From NCBI GenBank assembly GCA_023251795.1, contig JAHEYD010000005.1, positions 1 through 64,000 of the forward strand: a stretch of 64,000 nt of DNA. The letters run 5' to 3'. Origin of the DNA: Nitrosotalea sp. Lineage in GTDB: Archaea > Thermoproteota > Nitrososphaeria > Nitrososphaerales > Nitrosopumilaceae. Numbering within the stretch: position 1 is the stretch's first letter; the number at the start of each line of letters is the position of its first letter. This document shows, piece by piece, positions 16,869 to 26,600 of this stretch. The notes below the pieces were generated by a model that saw nothing but the letters and a program-made list of their open reading frames with translations, did not search any database and was not told the origin of the DNA. Position numbers and translations under genes: made by a program.

Positions 16869-17483
16869 TTACGATTCCGCCACAAACGGTTCCTGATACG
16901 GCATATGTACCAATTGAGTGAAAGTGCATGTGCCCATTGTACCGGCCCCGCCAACACTGAAGTTTACCCCAGCGGCTGCCGGACCCTGCAATAACATGGA
17001 AGCCAGAGCCACACAGTTATCGGGAAGGTCGGGAAGTTTACATTCCGCAGCGGCCAACGCCGGAGTTGCGTAATCGTTTTTACTGACAATATTACCCGGG
17101 CCGCATACCCTGGCAGTGCCATCCGTCCCACCGTAAAAAAGGAACCTGCAACAGCAGTTGGTTCCCATCGAACCCATACCGGTTTGAATATTGCTTCCGG
17201 AATAAGCGCCGGTGCCGAGATTGATGTTACTGGTAGCAACGATGGTGTAGATTGAACCATTGATGGAAGCTAACACGGGATTGCCGGTATACACTCCAGT
17301 TGCGGCAGTCCCGGCAGCCACACCCGCACCCGCCGTACCCGCCGTACCACCTGTTCCGGCAACTACTCTATTTACAATACCCTGAATAGTCCGGCGAATA
17401 GTATCATCATAGAAAGCCTGCGGCGCTTTTCGTTTGGCATTCTCGGCGCTGATTTTAGGATCGTCAAATTTTGCGTAAGCCAT
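16869..17483 (-). CDS. Capsid-adjacent structural protein, Gly/Ala/Thr-rich
   Basis: 204 aa. Residues about 40-70 are a long tract of Gly, Thr and Ala (AGTGGTAGTAGAGVAAGTAA) and several CCC/CG-rich turns follow. The C-terminus (VGGAGTMGTCTFTQLVHMPY) is beta-like. First substantial gene downstream of the capsid gene, preceded by AAAGGAG. A decoration or head-completion role is possible. Confidence 0.68.
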   Translation of the reverse strand: MAYAKFDDPKISAENAKRKAPQAFYDDTIRRTIQGIVNRVVAGTGGTAGTAGAGVAAGTAATGVYTGNPVLASINGSIYTIVATSNINLGTGAYSGSNIQTGMGSMGTNCCCRFLFYGGTDGTARVCGPGNIVSKNDYATPALAAAECKLPDLPDNCVALASMLLQGPAAAGVNFSVGGAGTMGTCTFTQLVHMPYQEPFVAES

Positions 17484-17495
17484 AATATTACTCCT

Positions 17496-17594
17496 TTAAA
17501 TTGTGAGTTGAGTTGTCCCGGTCTTCAATTCAGTTACCGTACCCGCCGGGATGTTCAGCACGGTTGGCCTATACAGTCTCAAGCCAACTCTCAC
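17496..17594 (-). CDS. Possible 32-aa small protein (GTG start)
   Basis: A short frame starting GTG encodes RVGLRLYRPTVLNIPAGTV and TELKTGTTQLTI. It starts right after the stop of a six-codon leader frame (ATG...TAA, then GTG) that has a GAAAGGG site, so re-initiation is possible. Supported only by composition and by the lack of another gene in the 200-nt gap. Confidence 0.3.
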   Translation of the reverse strand: MRVGLRLYRPTVLNIPAGTVTELKTGTTQLTI

Positions 17595-17648
17595 TTAAGG
17601 CTGTAACGTTGCCATTTTCGACCCTTTCGTTGCACCTTTTTTTATTTC

Positions 17649-17677
17649 AGTATATACGAAAAGACCTTATATATCAA
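17649..17677 (-). promoter_or_regulatory. Predicted sigma-70 promoter downstream of capsid gene
   Basis: On the minus strand TTGATA (17677-17672) and TATACT (17654-17649) are separated by exactly 17 bp. It overlaps the region just after the capsid stop codon and would start a transcript near 17642 that reads into the head-tail and tail genes. Confidence 0.55.
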
Positions 17678-17686
17678 TAACTTACC

Positions 17687-18565
17687 TTAATTCGTACATG
17701 CAACTTCGGCAACCGCCATCCAGGCGTCATTCAAAATAACCGTTGTTTGCATGGTTTTCCAGGAAATCGAACCTCTTTGTGCTAATGGATCAGCAATACT
17801 CGGATTCGGGTTGACCACCATGGGAGTAATCGCATACTTGCCTTTGAGAGCGATAAACCCGTAAGCGTCTTTGCCGAAATACATTACCGGGTAAACATCA
17901 CAGTTACCGCCGGTCGCTATCATGGTTGAAGTTGTCGCGCCCGCTCCAGGATAGGGAGTAAAGATTGTGGATTTCAGATAGCGGACATCTTCACAGGAAC
18001 CAATTTCTGTTTCCCATGGAGAGACTTTTCCGTAATCCGCTACAGAAGTGAATCCCGTAAGTCCGCGTATATCGGATGTAAGGTCGACATGGGTCACACC
18101 GGCATAAGCCGGAAGGATGGATTCGGTATTGAACGACGGAGTGGATTTGACAATATTGGTTACAAATCCGGCTTCCTGACGTTCCAGTGCGCGGACAATC
18201 CGACGCTGGTCGGTGCGTGAAATGGCCGCTGCGACTAAATCACGGGAGGCAACTGAATTCGCATAGAATACGTTGCTGCACGCCTTGAGCACATTATAAC
18301 GTAATGTTTCAACTGTCTTGGCCGCCTGTTCACCGATAACGGCAATTCCTTCCTGCATAACCGGGTCTTCATGGGTATCCTGAACAACATCAGTAATACC
18401 GATTAAGCCGCCGTACTGACTTAAGGTTGCGGTTATGTCTGTTGCGGTCATTTTATCGGCCACAGGAGTTACGCCTTCAGTCAATGCCGTTGTGCGAAGT
18501 CCCAGACTGTTATAACGCCTGAACTTCATAGACTGCGTTTTGTTTGCAGGTAAACTTTTAGCTTG
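17687..18565 (-). CDS. Major capsid protein, exon 2 (N4 gp56 family)
   Basis: Codes for residues 36-327 of the major capsid protein. From QAKSLPANKTQSMKFRRYNS and LTEGVTPVADKMTATDITAT to ITDVVQDTHEDPVMQEGIAV the sequence follows the N4-gp56 capsid family closely. The frame has two upstream Met codons (18571, 18568) but these belong to the intron: the family sequence continues in the first exon as EKFG directly followed by QAK. The mature shell protein assembles with the scaffold encoded upstream. It ends at 17687 and is followed by a predicted promoter. Confidence 0.9.
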   Translation of the reverse strand, partial: QAKSLPANKTQSMKFRRYNSLGLRTTALTEGVTPVADKMTATDITATLSQYGGLIGITDVVQDTHEDPVMQEGIAVIGEQAAKTVETLRYNVLKACSNVFYANSVASRDLVAAAISRTDQRRIVRALERQEAGFVTNIVKSTPSFNTESILPAYAGVTHVDLTSDIRGLTGFTSVADYGKVSPWETEIGSCEDVRYLKSTIFTPYPGAGATTSTMIATGGNCDVYPVMYFGKDAYGFIALKGKYAITPMVVNPNPSIADPLAQRGSISWKTMQTTVILNDAWMAVAEVACTN

Positions 18566-19513
18566 CATCATTGTTACAAGGTTTCCCTTGGTTTATTATT
18601 TCTAACAAACTCCCGGTATTACTACTGGGTCCAGACTATCTTTTGACTCACTATATTGATTGCGAGTCGTCCCAATTATTGAACGATGAGAATTATAACA
18701 TTTGCGACAAAATCTTCCACGGCGATCATCATTACGCAAGGTAAACGCTTTAATAATTTTCTCTCCGCATATTTCGCATTTGCATTCCATCGGATCGCCA
18801 AATTCTCTTAATGTTTTTCCATCATCCTTAATTTTATATTCCATTGTAGGATGAATAAATTCTCGTATAATATCAAAGAATTTTTCCCTGTCTTTTCGGC
18901 GAAGTCTCAACATTAAATATTTTGCATTAAGATGATTCGAGCGAAATTCAAGATGGAATTTATCGGCAAGAACTTTTGTCATTATTAAATGCTCTGCCAC
19001 ATTAAAACAATTTGTTTCCAACATCGGAGTTAAATAATCTTCATGATTTTTAAGATGTCCATCGTCTTGATACCAGATTGCCAAACCCAAAGGAGTGAGT
19101 TGTTCCATCAAAAAAGAATCTATCGTTTTTCTTCCTTGATGATAAAATCGTTTCCATAAATGAGTGTAAACAGGATGAGCCTTTGTTAAAACTCTCACTT
19201 TTGGATATTCTTTCCCTTTGCATTTACTAATTCCATCTTTGATCGTAACGGTGGTGAGATTTTTAAGTATATCAGCCTTCCATAGAGCATACTCTTTTTG
19301 TTTCATGCAATGAGCATAATCTATATGCGAGTTAGTATTCCCTGTAGCACAATGCGATAAACTTCCATCTCCTAAAATCATTCCTATTACTGCTCCTCTA
19401 AATTCATCGTCGTTCATAGTCGTTACACCTTCCATTACGGATTGGCTCGGGATTGTCCTATTATAGGATGTTCCCCGAATTTAAGGACTTTTAATTCGGC
19501 CAAACTATCGTCC
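18566..19513 (-). mobile_element. Group I intron in the major capsid gene
   Basis: 948-nt intron defined by three independent signs. The 5' exon ends AAATTCGGT with U at the splice site, and the intron's first 20 nt contain GGCCGAATT, which pairs perfectly with the exon end and leaves a U.G wobble at the cut (P1). The 3' end of the intron is G (18566). ACGACTA near 19420 and AAGATAGTCT near 18630 are complementary through GACTA/TAGTC and correspond to the P7 strands of the group I core. The endonuclease ORF lies between them, probably in a P8 or similar loop. Excision restores the capsid frame exactly. Confidence 0.85.
18602..19417 (-). CDS. LAGLIDADG homing endonuclease encoded in the capsid-gene intron
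   Basis: About 271 aa. Two LAGLIDADG-like helices are visible: FRGAVIGMILGDGSL near the start and LTPLGLAIWYQDDGHL at about residue 115, each ending in the acidic residue that binds metal. A C-terminal zinc ribbon (CKCEICGEKI ... CRKCYNSH) follows. ATG 19417 is preceded by GGAAGGTG and is chosen over an ATG 18 nt upstream without a site. The ORF begins inside one strand of P7 and ends beyond the other, so translation and intron folding must compete. It should cut intronless capsid alleles and spread the intron. Confidence 0.88.
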   Translation of the reverse strand: MNDDEFRGAVIGMILGDGSLSHCATGNTNSHIDYAHCMKQKEYALWKADILKNLTTVTIKDGISKCKGKEYPKVRVLTKAHPVYTHLWKRFYHQGRKTIDSFLMEQLTPLGLAIWYQDDGHLKNHEDYLTPMLETNCFNVAEHLIMTKVLADKFHLEFRSNHLNAKYLMLRLRRKDREKFFDIIREFIHPTMEYKIKDDGKTLREFGDPMECKCEICGEKIIKAFTLRNDDRRGRFCRKCYNSHRSIIGTTRNQYSESKDSLDPVVIPGVC

Positions 19514-19618
19514 ACCGAATTTTTCCAGCACCAGATACGGCATGGCTCTTTTTAACAAATCCACCGCAACAAATGCGGCAGTTCTAGGAGTTATGTCTCC
19601 GTAAGTAGTTAAATTCAT
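19514..19618 (-). CDS. Major capsid protein, exon 1
   Basis: ATG 19618, with AAGGAG in front, opens 35 codons beginning MNLTTYGDITPRTAAFVAVD and ending LVLEKFG. This is the expected N-terminus of an N4-gp56 family capsid protein. Without splicing the frame ends three codons later (GGACGA then TAG). Joined to exon 2 at 18565 it gives EKFG-QAKSLP with no frame shift and a 327-aa protein. Confidence 0.88.
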
Positions 19619-19630
19619 TTAATTTTCTCC

Positions 19631-20668
19631 TTATTTACTTATCGCCTCATCAAACGCTCCATCGAAATCATCAGATGGTTTAAGGTTTGGATTTATTGCG
19701 CCGCGTTTACTTTGCGGAGGAGTCAAGGCGGCCTTCCGGTCTTTTTTGGCCCTGTCCATTCCCACAACATTATTCTGAGGCGGATTACTGGTTACCGGGA
19801 TATTACTTTCTTTATAGAAGTCGTCCAAAAGAGAAATAACTTCCCCGGCTGCTCCCGACTGGCAAACTTCCAGCATTCCCTTTTGGAGATATGCCGGTTT
19901 ACTTTGAATCCATTCGATGATTTTACCATTTTCATGGTAGGTCTTATAATCAGGATAAGCCGTTTCGATTGTATTGAAGTGGTTGCTGACCGCATCCTCT
20001 TCCCGTTCCCTGGTTGTCTTTTCGACAAACTCTGCGGTCGGTTTCAACTGACTCTGGAATTCATTTTTTACTTCTTTGAGTTGTTTCTGGAATCCTTCGT
20101 TCAGTATACCGTAAATTGATTCGATTGCTTTACCGAGTCTTAAACTTTCCACTCTGGAAACTAATCCGAATTCTTCATCATACTCTTTTAACATGGCCTT
20201 TTCTTCATCATTAAGATTAAGATTTTTTAAAAGAGTTTCGACATCCAGTCCGGTTTCCACTTTTTTATTTTTATCATCAACAGGAGGAGAAGGCGGTGGA
20301 GTCTTTAACTTCTCTATCTCTGTTAAAAGTTCTGATTCGCGGGTTTGAAACTGCTGTTCTTTAGACTTGATTATCCCGTTGAGACTTTTCCATTTTTGTT
20401 CGTAATCTTCCAAAGGAGGCGGTTCAGCGGGTGATTCAGCGGGTGTACCGGATTTTTTATCATCAACGGGAGATGGTTCATCACCTTTTGCATGAGATGG
20501 TTCCGGTTTGGTTTTACTTAAATCACCGGTATCGGGCAGACCGGAAGCAGGAACACTATCTTCACTTTTTACTTCTGCTTCATTAAATGCTTCGTCAAAT
20601 ACTTCGTTTTGTTCATCCTGTTGTGACAGGATTTCTGCGGCAGTGTTTTCGTCCGGTTTTTTCTTCAT
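19631..20668 (-). CDS. Scaffold (head assembly) protein
   Basis: 345 aa, acidic and highly charged. The first 120 residues are disordered (Pro/Glu/Asp/Lys-rich), followed by helical coiled-coil stretches (IIKSKEQQFQTRESELLTEI; FQKQLKEVKNEFQSQLKPTA) and a basic C-terminus. This composition and the position directly upstream of the capsid gene are typical of phage scaffold proteins, which direct shell assembly and leave or are degraded. ATG 20668 follows GAGGGG and is preferred to the upstream in-frame start at 20683. Confidence 0.82.
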   Translation of the reverse strand: MKKKPDENTAAEILSQQDEQNEVFDEAFNEAEVKSEDSVPASGLPDTGDLSKTKPEPSHAKGDEPSPVDDKKSGTPAESPAEPPPLEDYEQKWKSLNGIIKSKEQQFQTRESELLTEIEKLKTPPPSPPVDDKNKKVETGLDVETLLKNLNLNDEEKAMLKEYDEEFGLVSRVESLRLGKAIESIYGILNEGFQKQLKEVKNEFQSQLKPTAEFVEKTTREREEDAVSNHFNTIETAYPDYKTYHENGKIIEWIQSKPAYLQKGMLEVCQSGAAGEVISLLDDFYKESNIPVTSNPPQNNVVGMDRAKKDRKAALTPPQSKRGAINPNLKPSDDFDGAFDEAISK

Positions 20669-20690
20669 AATTTTTCCCCTCATTTTTAAT

Positions 20691-20738
20691 AAAAAAAGGT
20701 CAACAGAAAGGAAATTTAATTCCTGAATGTTGACCTTT
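20691..20738 (-). terminator. Rho-independent terminator between portal block and scaffold
   Basis: On the minus strand an 11-bp stem AAAGGTCAACA / TGTTGACCTTT encloses a 26-nt loop that can itself pair (GGAA/TTCC), followed by a run of seven T. It should end or attenuate transcripts from the terminase-portal genes and so set separate levels for scaffold and capsid. Confidence 0.8.
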
Positions 20739-20760
20739 AGTCTCGTTTATTAATTGAGAT

Positions 20761-20964
20761 TTAAGCTTTCGCTATCTTGCCCTGCATAATTCTTTTCGCT
20801 CCCTCCAACAGTTTACAGAGTTCAATAGCTTCCTGTTTTGACATCTTTACTTCATCATTATCTTTTCCTTCTTTTCCTTCTTTTCCTTCTTCTGGTTGAT
20901 GATTAAAAGTTGTTAAATCACGCTTCAAATCTTTTTCACAATGTTTCCGATTACCATATATCAT
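20761..20964 (-). CDS. Small hypothetical protein of the head cluster
   Basis: 67 aa with a Gly/Lys/Glu repeat (EEGKEGKEGKDND) and a helical C-terminus (SKQEAIELCKLLEGAKRIMQ). It is followed by the terminator at 20691-20738. Family not recognised. Confidence 0.6.
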   Translation of the reverse strand: MIYGNRKHCEKDLKRDLTTFNHQPEEGKEGKEGKDNDEVKMSKQEAIELCKLLEGAKRIMQGKIAKA

Positions 20965-20991
20965 AAAATTAATTCCGTTGTCAATAATTTT

Positions 20992-21222
20992 TCACACAGG
21001 TCTTTGCGGGTTGCCTCGCGTGATGACATCTTTTAATTCCCTGAATGCCGCAATTTTCCCCTGGTTGTGTTTAAGTTCAGATTCTTGAGCGACATCGTTT
21101 TGAATTCTGGTTAATTCAATGTATAAATCCAACAGGGCAATAACCGCATCCATTGGAGGGGTATGGTTGAACCCGTTGACTGCTGAAACTAACTCGCCTT
21201 TTTTACGCATTTTCTCCTGCAT
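20992..21222 (-). CDS. Small helical protein overlapping the portal gene
   Basis: 76 aa, alpha-helical (MDAVIALLDLYIELTRIQND). Its start overlaps the portal stop codon, indicating translational coupling. Short helical proteins at this position are common in podovirus-like head operons; function unknown. Confidence 0.68.
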   Translation of the reverse strand: MQEKMRKKGELVSAVNGFNHTPPMDAVIALLDLYIELTRIQNDVAQESELKHNQGKIAAFRELKDVITRGNPQRPV

Positions 21223-23561
21223 TACTTCCCTCCTTCTTTAACCTTTTTCTGCTTTTTTGCTATTTTTGCTGATTCTTCCTTTGCTTTTATTTCAGCATCT
21301 GTCTTTTTATTTTTTAAAGTAATATCATGCACAGTTTTAGTGGTATCGAGAATTTTCTTTACATTATGGTCTTCATCTGCATGCGACAATTCCATTGCAT
21401 GGCTCTCCTCATCCCTGCGGATTTTAGCTTCTTTAGCCATTCTTTCCGTTTGAGATAAAGCAACGGCTTCATCTGCCAACCTTGGGTCTTCACTTTCGGT
21501 TTGTTCAGGTGGAACTGAGGCATCCTTATTGGCTTCTATATTAATTTTTTTACTTTTAGTAAGATTTGTCATGGCCTGAGCCTTATTTTTCGCTATTTCA
21601 GACTTCAACATTTCTTTTTCCAACACGGCCATCTCCGAATTTTGCTGTTCGTCACGGAGTTTCTGCGCTTCTTCCTCTGTTTTGAGATTGATATTGATAT
21701 CATGGACTTTCAGACGTTCGTTCAGAAGTTCACGGCGGGGAATGTAGACCAAATCTTCAGGTCCAAGTGTTGCCATGAACTGATTGATGGCCTGCATACG
21801 GATTTCTTTCATAATAAGGGAAGACACCCCACGGGCTTTTACACTATAATCACCTTTTATATCAGGTCTGGGATTAAATTCCATATTCCATGCGTAGAGA
21901 TCCTGGATAATATGTTCTGTAAACATATCGAAGTTCTTTACAATGTCTTTAATACTTATGGTTATGGTTGCCATTCTGCCGGAAGCAGCCTGCGCAGTTT
22001 CATTATTAACCATTTGACCGGCCAGCCAGGTAGGGAGTGTGGTTTCGATATCGGCAAATTCCATGAAGAATTTGGAAACTCCAATAAGTTCATCAATGTG
22101 GGATTCAAAACTCAGATTGCGGATAGCCGGGTATTGAGCTTCAATTCCACGGCCTTCACGATACCATATTTTACGGGGATAGAAGGATGACATATCTTGT
22201 CCGGGAGTGAGTAGTGACCAATTAATTTCTAATTGCGGGCCCGAAATTACAGCGGAATTATCAAGAACCATACGGGCCGCAGACGCAACGGCAATCTGGC
22301 TATGACGCATGACACGAGCAAGACCTTCACCGTACAAACTTGTTTCATCCTTTTCGTAATAGAACAGTTTATAGCGATTGAGAGCGCCTTCAAAAAGAGT
22401 AGCCTTGATAATTGTTTTCCCTATTACCCAGACATTTGCCGCATATTCCAGAGTCGGGTCTGATATATTGACTCCACATGCCTCAAGATCAGAACCGTCA
22501 ATATATCCCCAAAATTCAAGAACTTCATATTTTTTGCCAATTTGACGGTTGGTCGCCCTGCTGGTTTCGCCGGTTGCAGTATAAGCGGTTGTTGTAGCAG
22601 TACTTTTGGCTCCGGCTTCCATTTCTATGGTTTGAAGCTGGATTTCCCAATTCTTTGCAGTATAGTTGCCATTTGGATGTTCGGTAAGGAATTTTGTTAT
22701 AATGTCACCGTAATAATCTTCACGGTCAATGAGTTCACGAATATCATGTTTGGACATGATATGGCGTTCAAAACTTCCCTCTATCATGGACATTTCAGTA
22801 ACCGTCATATCAGGATACCAGTCCCAGATACGAATGGCTTCAAAATAAGGAACATCTTCTGTTTCTCTGGCTTCCTGATAATCACCGTCAGGATTTGGTT
22901 CCCATTTATGCCGGGTATGTTTATTAATCATAGGACCTTTCATAATACCGGTTCCATACAATAATCCTGATTTTAATACTTTTTTTGTTTCTTCCGGGTA
23001 ATCCATTTCAAGAAGTTGGTCATCGATTACTTTGGACATAGATTCGCAGGTGGCATCGGAAAAAGCTTTTATGGCCATCCGGACATCCTCGATAGACAGA
23101 GGCTGGATTTCCGGTTGTTGGCCAAGCATAGAACCAGGCATAGAACCGGGCACAAAACCAGACTGATTCTGTTGCATAGCTATTTGTGTTTCCATCATTC
23201 TCTGTTGAAGTAAACCTTGAATTATTTTCTCTATTATTTCCGGAGATATCTTTGGTTCCGGGGTCGGCTTGATTTCAAAATTCTTGTCATTCTCCGGGAA
23301 CAGCATTTCATGGAGCCGGGAAAGAACGATATTGACTTTGGAACGAGTCAGCTTTGGATAGACCTTAGAAGCATTCGCTGATATTTTTACATCCGGGTCA
23401 TATAGTCCTTTGTATGCGCGAAGGTCTTCCAGCCATTGTTGCTCCTTGGCGTACCGGAACCCTTCATTGGCGGCGAACTGGTTATAAAGGCGCGCGCCGA
23501 ATGATACCATTATTTCTGAATTACGTTTTGATTCCTGAAACTCTGATTTTATTTCATCCAT
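21222..23561 (-). CDS. Portal protein
   Basis: 779 aa. The N-terminal part (LYNQFAANEGFRYAKEQQWL; KVYPKLTRSKVNIVLSRLHE; LFPENDKNFEI) and the centre (EAIRIWDWYPDMTVTEM; LLYGTGIMKGP; YNGTGxxR-like segments) match the head-tail portal of podovirus-like phages, which forms the dodecameric ring for DNA entry. The C-terminal 150 residues are Glu/Lys-rich coiled coil, as in portals with a barrel. It starts 40 nt after the terminase stop and is coupled to the small gene at 20992. Confidence 0.88.
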   Translation of the reverse strand: MDEIKSEFQESKRNSEIMVSFGARLYNQFAANEGFRYAKEQQWLEDLRAYKGLYDPDVKISANASKVYPKLTRSKVNIVLSRLHEMLFPENDKNFEIKPTPEPKISPEIIEKIIQGLLQQRMMETQIAMQQNQSGFVPGSMPGSMLGQQPEIQPLSIEDVRMAIKAFSDATCESMSKVIDDQLLEMDYPEETKKVLKSGLLYGTGIMKGPMINKHTRHKWEPNPDGDYQEARETEDVPYFEAIRIWDWYPDMTVTEMSMIEGSFERHIMSKHDIRELIDREDYYGDIITKFLTEHPNGNYTAKNWEIQLQTIEMEAGAKSTATTTAYTATGETSRATNRQIGKKYEVLEFWGYIDGSDLEACGVNISDPTLEYAANVWVIGKTIIKATLFEGALNRYKLFYYEKDETSLYGEGLARVMRHSQIAVASAARMVLDNSAVISGPQLEINWSLLTPGQDMSSFYPRKIWYREGRGIEAQYPAIRNLSFESHIDELIGVSKFFMEFADIETTLPTWLAGQMVNNETAQAASGRMATITISIKDIVKNFDMFTEHIIQDLYAWNMEFNPRPDIKGDYSVKARGVSSLIMKEIRMQAINQFMATLGPEDLVYIPRRELLNERLKVHDININLKTEEEAQKLRDEQQNSEMAVLEKEMLKSEIAKNKAQAMTNLTKSKKINIEANKDASVPPEQTESEDPRLADEAVALSQTERMAKEAKIRRDEESHAMELSHADEDHNVKKILDTTKTVHDITLKNKKTDAEIKAKEESAKIAKKQKKVKEGGK

Positions 23562-23600
23562 AAAAATTTTCCCCTGAGTTTTATTTCCCTCGCGCTGACT

Positions 23601-26600
23601 TTAGTATCCCCCGATTGAATTCACTGGTTGATAATTTGTTAAATTTACTTTTGAACTTAAATCTTTCCAGCGTTTATCATGAATATCACGTTCGGCAATA
23701 AACATGCAAAGATATTCAAGAGCATCGCAATTACAAGACAAGATACCATTCGCGTAAAAAACATGATCAATGTCTACGGTAATATTATATACATCTTTTA
23801 GTTCTGGAAGTTGAGATATTTGCACAATCCTTGGCACAGGTTTTGATTTTAGAATATTTATTCGCTGTAAAGTTTTTACCACAAATAACACACGTTCTTT
23901 GAACGTTGTCTTTTCCACTGTAGTATCTATATCTGTTTTGGCAGTTTGCATTACAGAATTTCTTTCTTGACGGGAATGAAGCTTCAATATTTTTCCCGCA
24001 ATACAGGCAACATGTGATATAAATTTTTCTGTCAACCCATGTTTCTTTTCCGTGTTTACTATGCCACTTGATTCCTTCAGGAGACCCATGCCAGGATTTC
24101 GCTGCTTCCCGCGCCAATTCGAGACTTTTTTTAAAATCCCAGGTTCCGTTTTTAATTCTTTCAAACAGGTGGAATCTGGAATGTTCGGAACCATGGATGG
24201 CCTCAAGATTGGAAATATCATTATTAAATACATTTCCATCAATATGGTGGATATCATATCCTTCAGGAACTTTACATTTATTATGACTTTCCCAAATAGC
24301 TCTGTGAAGATTGCACGTTGTCTTTCCCCAGTTTTCGACTCTGTAGTAATTACCTGACGAAAGCCGGTATTTCTTTTCTTCAAATTCAATAAACTTTGGA
24401 TACTCCATTGTAATGTCCTCCATGAATTATAATCTTGCAGGACATCACTATATCGCAAAGCATTACTCTTTGCAATACTTTTGTTTGATTTTATAAATTC
24501 ATGATCTTCAGTGCATTCAATTTTCCTTTCATCTGAAAAAGTTATCTCAATAACTTTAGTTTTTTTGTGTGTCAATCCTGCTGCAATTACTTTCCGGTTT
24601 CCAAAGGGTGTAACAACAAAATCCCCTGCTCTGATTTCATCAATTCTTTTTTCACCGGTTGGTGTAAGAATCATGGTTTTTCCACTAAAACAGCAGTGAC
24701 TCGAGAAGTTCTTCACCGGCATGATTTTGTATTCCTCGCCCATACTTCTCGGGTCTTTTTCGTAATGATACCCGCCGTTCATGGCTTTACGGAGATAATG
24801 GCAATTGGGAGAAATGATAAAAGAAGGTTCTCCCGCATACATTTTATTCAGGAAATTTTCCACAGCCGCCACCCGGGGAAGAATAGCATTGGTTGGAGCC
24901 GGAACAATATTGCGCAGACCCACTTCCGGCCCCTGAAGAACTTCAAAACAGGTGGACTCATCTGTCGGCGCACGGGCAACCCCGGATGGGTCTCCAAATC
25001 CCATAACGTTCATACCAAAGTATTTAAGACGAAGAAGCGGAAGAAGTTTATTATCACAAAATTGACGCAATCCCATACCCTCAGACACCACCTCGTCTAA
25101 TATTTGAAGTTGACCAAGGGTTGTAATTTGACCAATAATACAAGCTGGCTGAAGGGCAAAATCCATCCCTACCAAAACATCTAATCCCTTTTGCGGCTCA
25201 AGTTGATGGGGTGCGACATGGATATTGTCTCTAAATGACTGGAATACCGGTTTCCCGCTGACAAGGTACCCATACTGCCCGTCAATATAGATACGTTTAT
25301 ACATTTCATCTTTGCCTTTGGCAAGATTGATATAATAGTTTTTCGGAAGGTGTTTTGTATTTTCCGCATGGACTGATAACCCCGATGGTTGTTTAAATAT
25401 TTTCCAGCCCTCCGGCCGGATGACTTCAAAACGTTTATATAATACTGAGTCGTCCGATGGAGGATTCGAGTCCATAATAATACCATACCAACTTGCCCCG
25501 CCATCTCTCCCACTAGGATACCTCCCAATTCTTCCATCCATAGCATCAATGATAGCAATAGGTATCTCGCGTGCTTCATTAAACCACGCGCCAGTTACTT
25601 CGAGGGATAATAAATTTGAAACTTGATCCGGTCGGTCAAGAGCGCGAAATAAAATTTCCAAATGGATTCCTGGAAATTTTGTTATAATATACGTATGGTC
25701 GGTAACTCTGTATTCTCCAAATAATTTAGGAGGAAACCAATCGTGAAAAGTTTTTATAGTTGTATCTTTCAGCATCGAATATGTTTGGGATGACCACATC
25801 ACTTTATTATTTCTTCTTACTAAAACGACATGACTTGGGACTTCTAAACAATAAACCATTCCATTATATTTCTTTTTATACCAATATTTTTTAAAAGAGG
25901 TTAATGGTTGATATTGGTTAGACTGCAAAACGGTAATTCCAAAATTAAATCCTTGCCCTTTAAAACTTCCCTCTCTTTCTTTCACTGTATATTTAGTAAT
26001 GCTTGCCGCCCCGCCAGTTTTAATAATTATTTCCTGTAAATCATTCGCTAATTTTTCAGATGATGTGTATAATTTTGTTGAGTCATGTTTGCTGGTTCTT
26101 GTATGGCCGTCACCTTCTTTAAACCCTTTTAAAAATGATTTCAAGTGTTCACGCGGAGCGCTTTTTATCCACTCTGGTAAATATTTGGTTCTTGAATTTC
26201 CGCATGGAAGAAGTTTTTCTATTAATTTTTTTATATCATCATTTATATAAATACAATAATTATATGCGGAACTTCCTCCTTTATTTTTACCATACTTAAA
26301 ACCACAATCATCAAGCAAATTTCTTACATATTCTTCATTTTCTTTTTGGGTTACAGTAAATCTCCAATGGTATCCAATAGTATCTTTCCGTTTATATTTC
26401 CCGACATATCCTTCGGCAAACCAAAAACCAAAAAATTCAAACATTCTTTTGGAAAATTCTGTTTTCCCTGCCTTGTATTCATCGGCATTAATCTTAAACT
26501 TATAATGGGTCATTCCGTAAATATCTGCCGTTTTATGGAATTTATACCCATACATTTTTTTAGTCCGACCATTAATCATTGAAGCGTATTGGCGATGATC

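Noticed and set aside
18566-18571. Capsid protein starting at ATG 18571 (294 aa)
   Set aside because: The two Met codons are the last bases of a group I intron; the family-conserved N-terminus is in exon 1 at 19514-19618, and no ribosome site precedes 18571.
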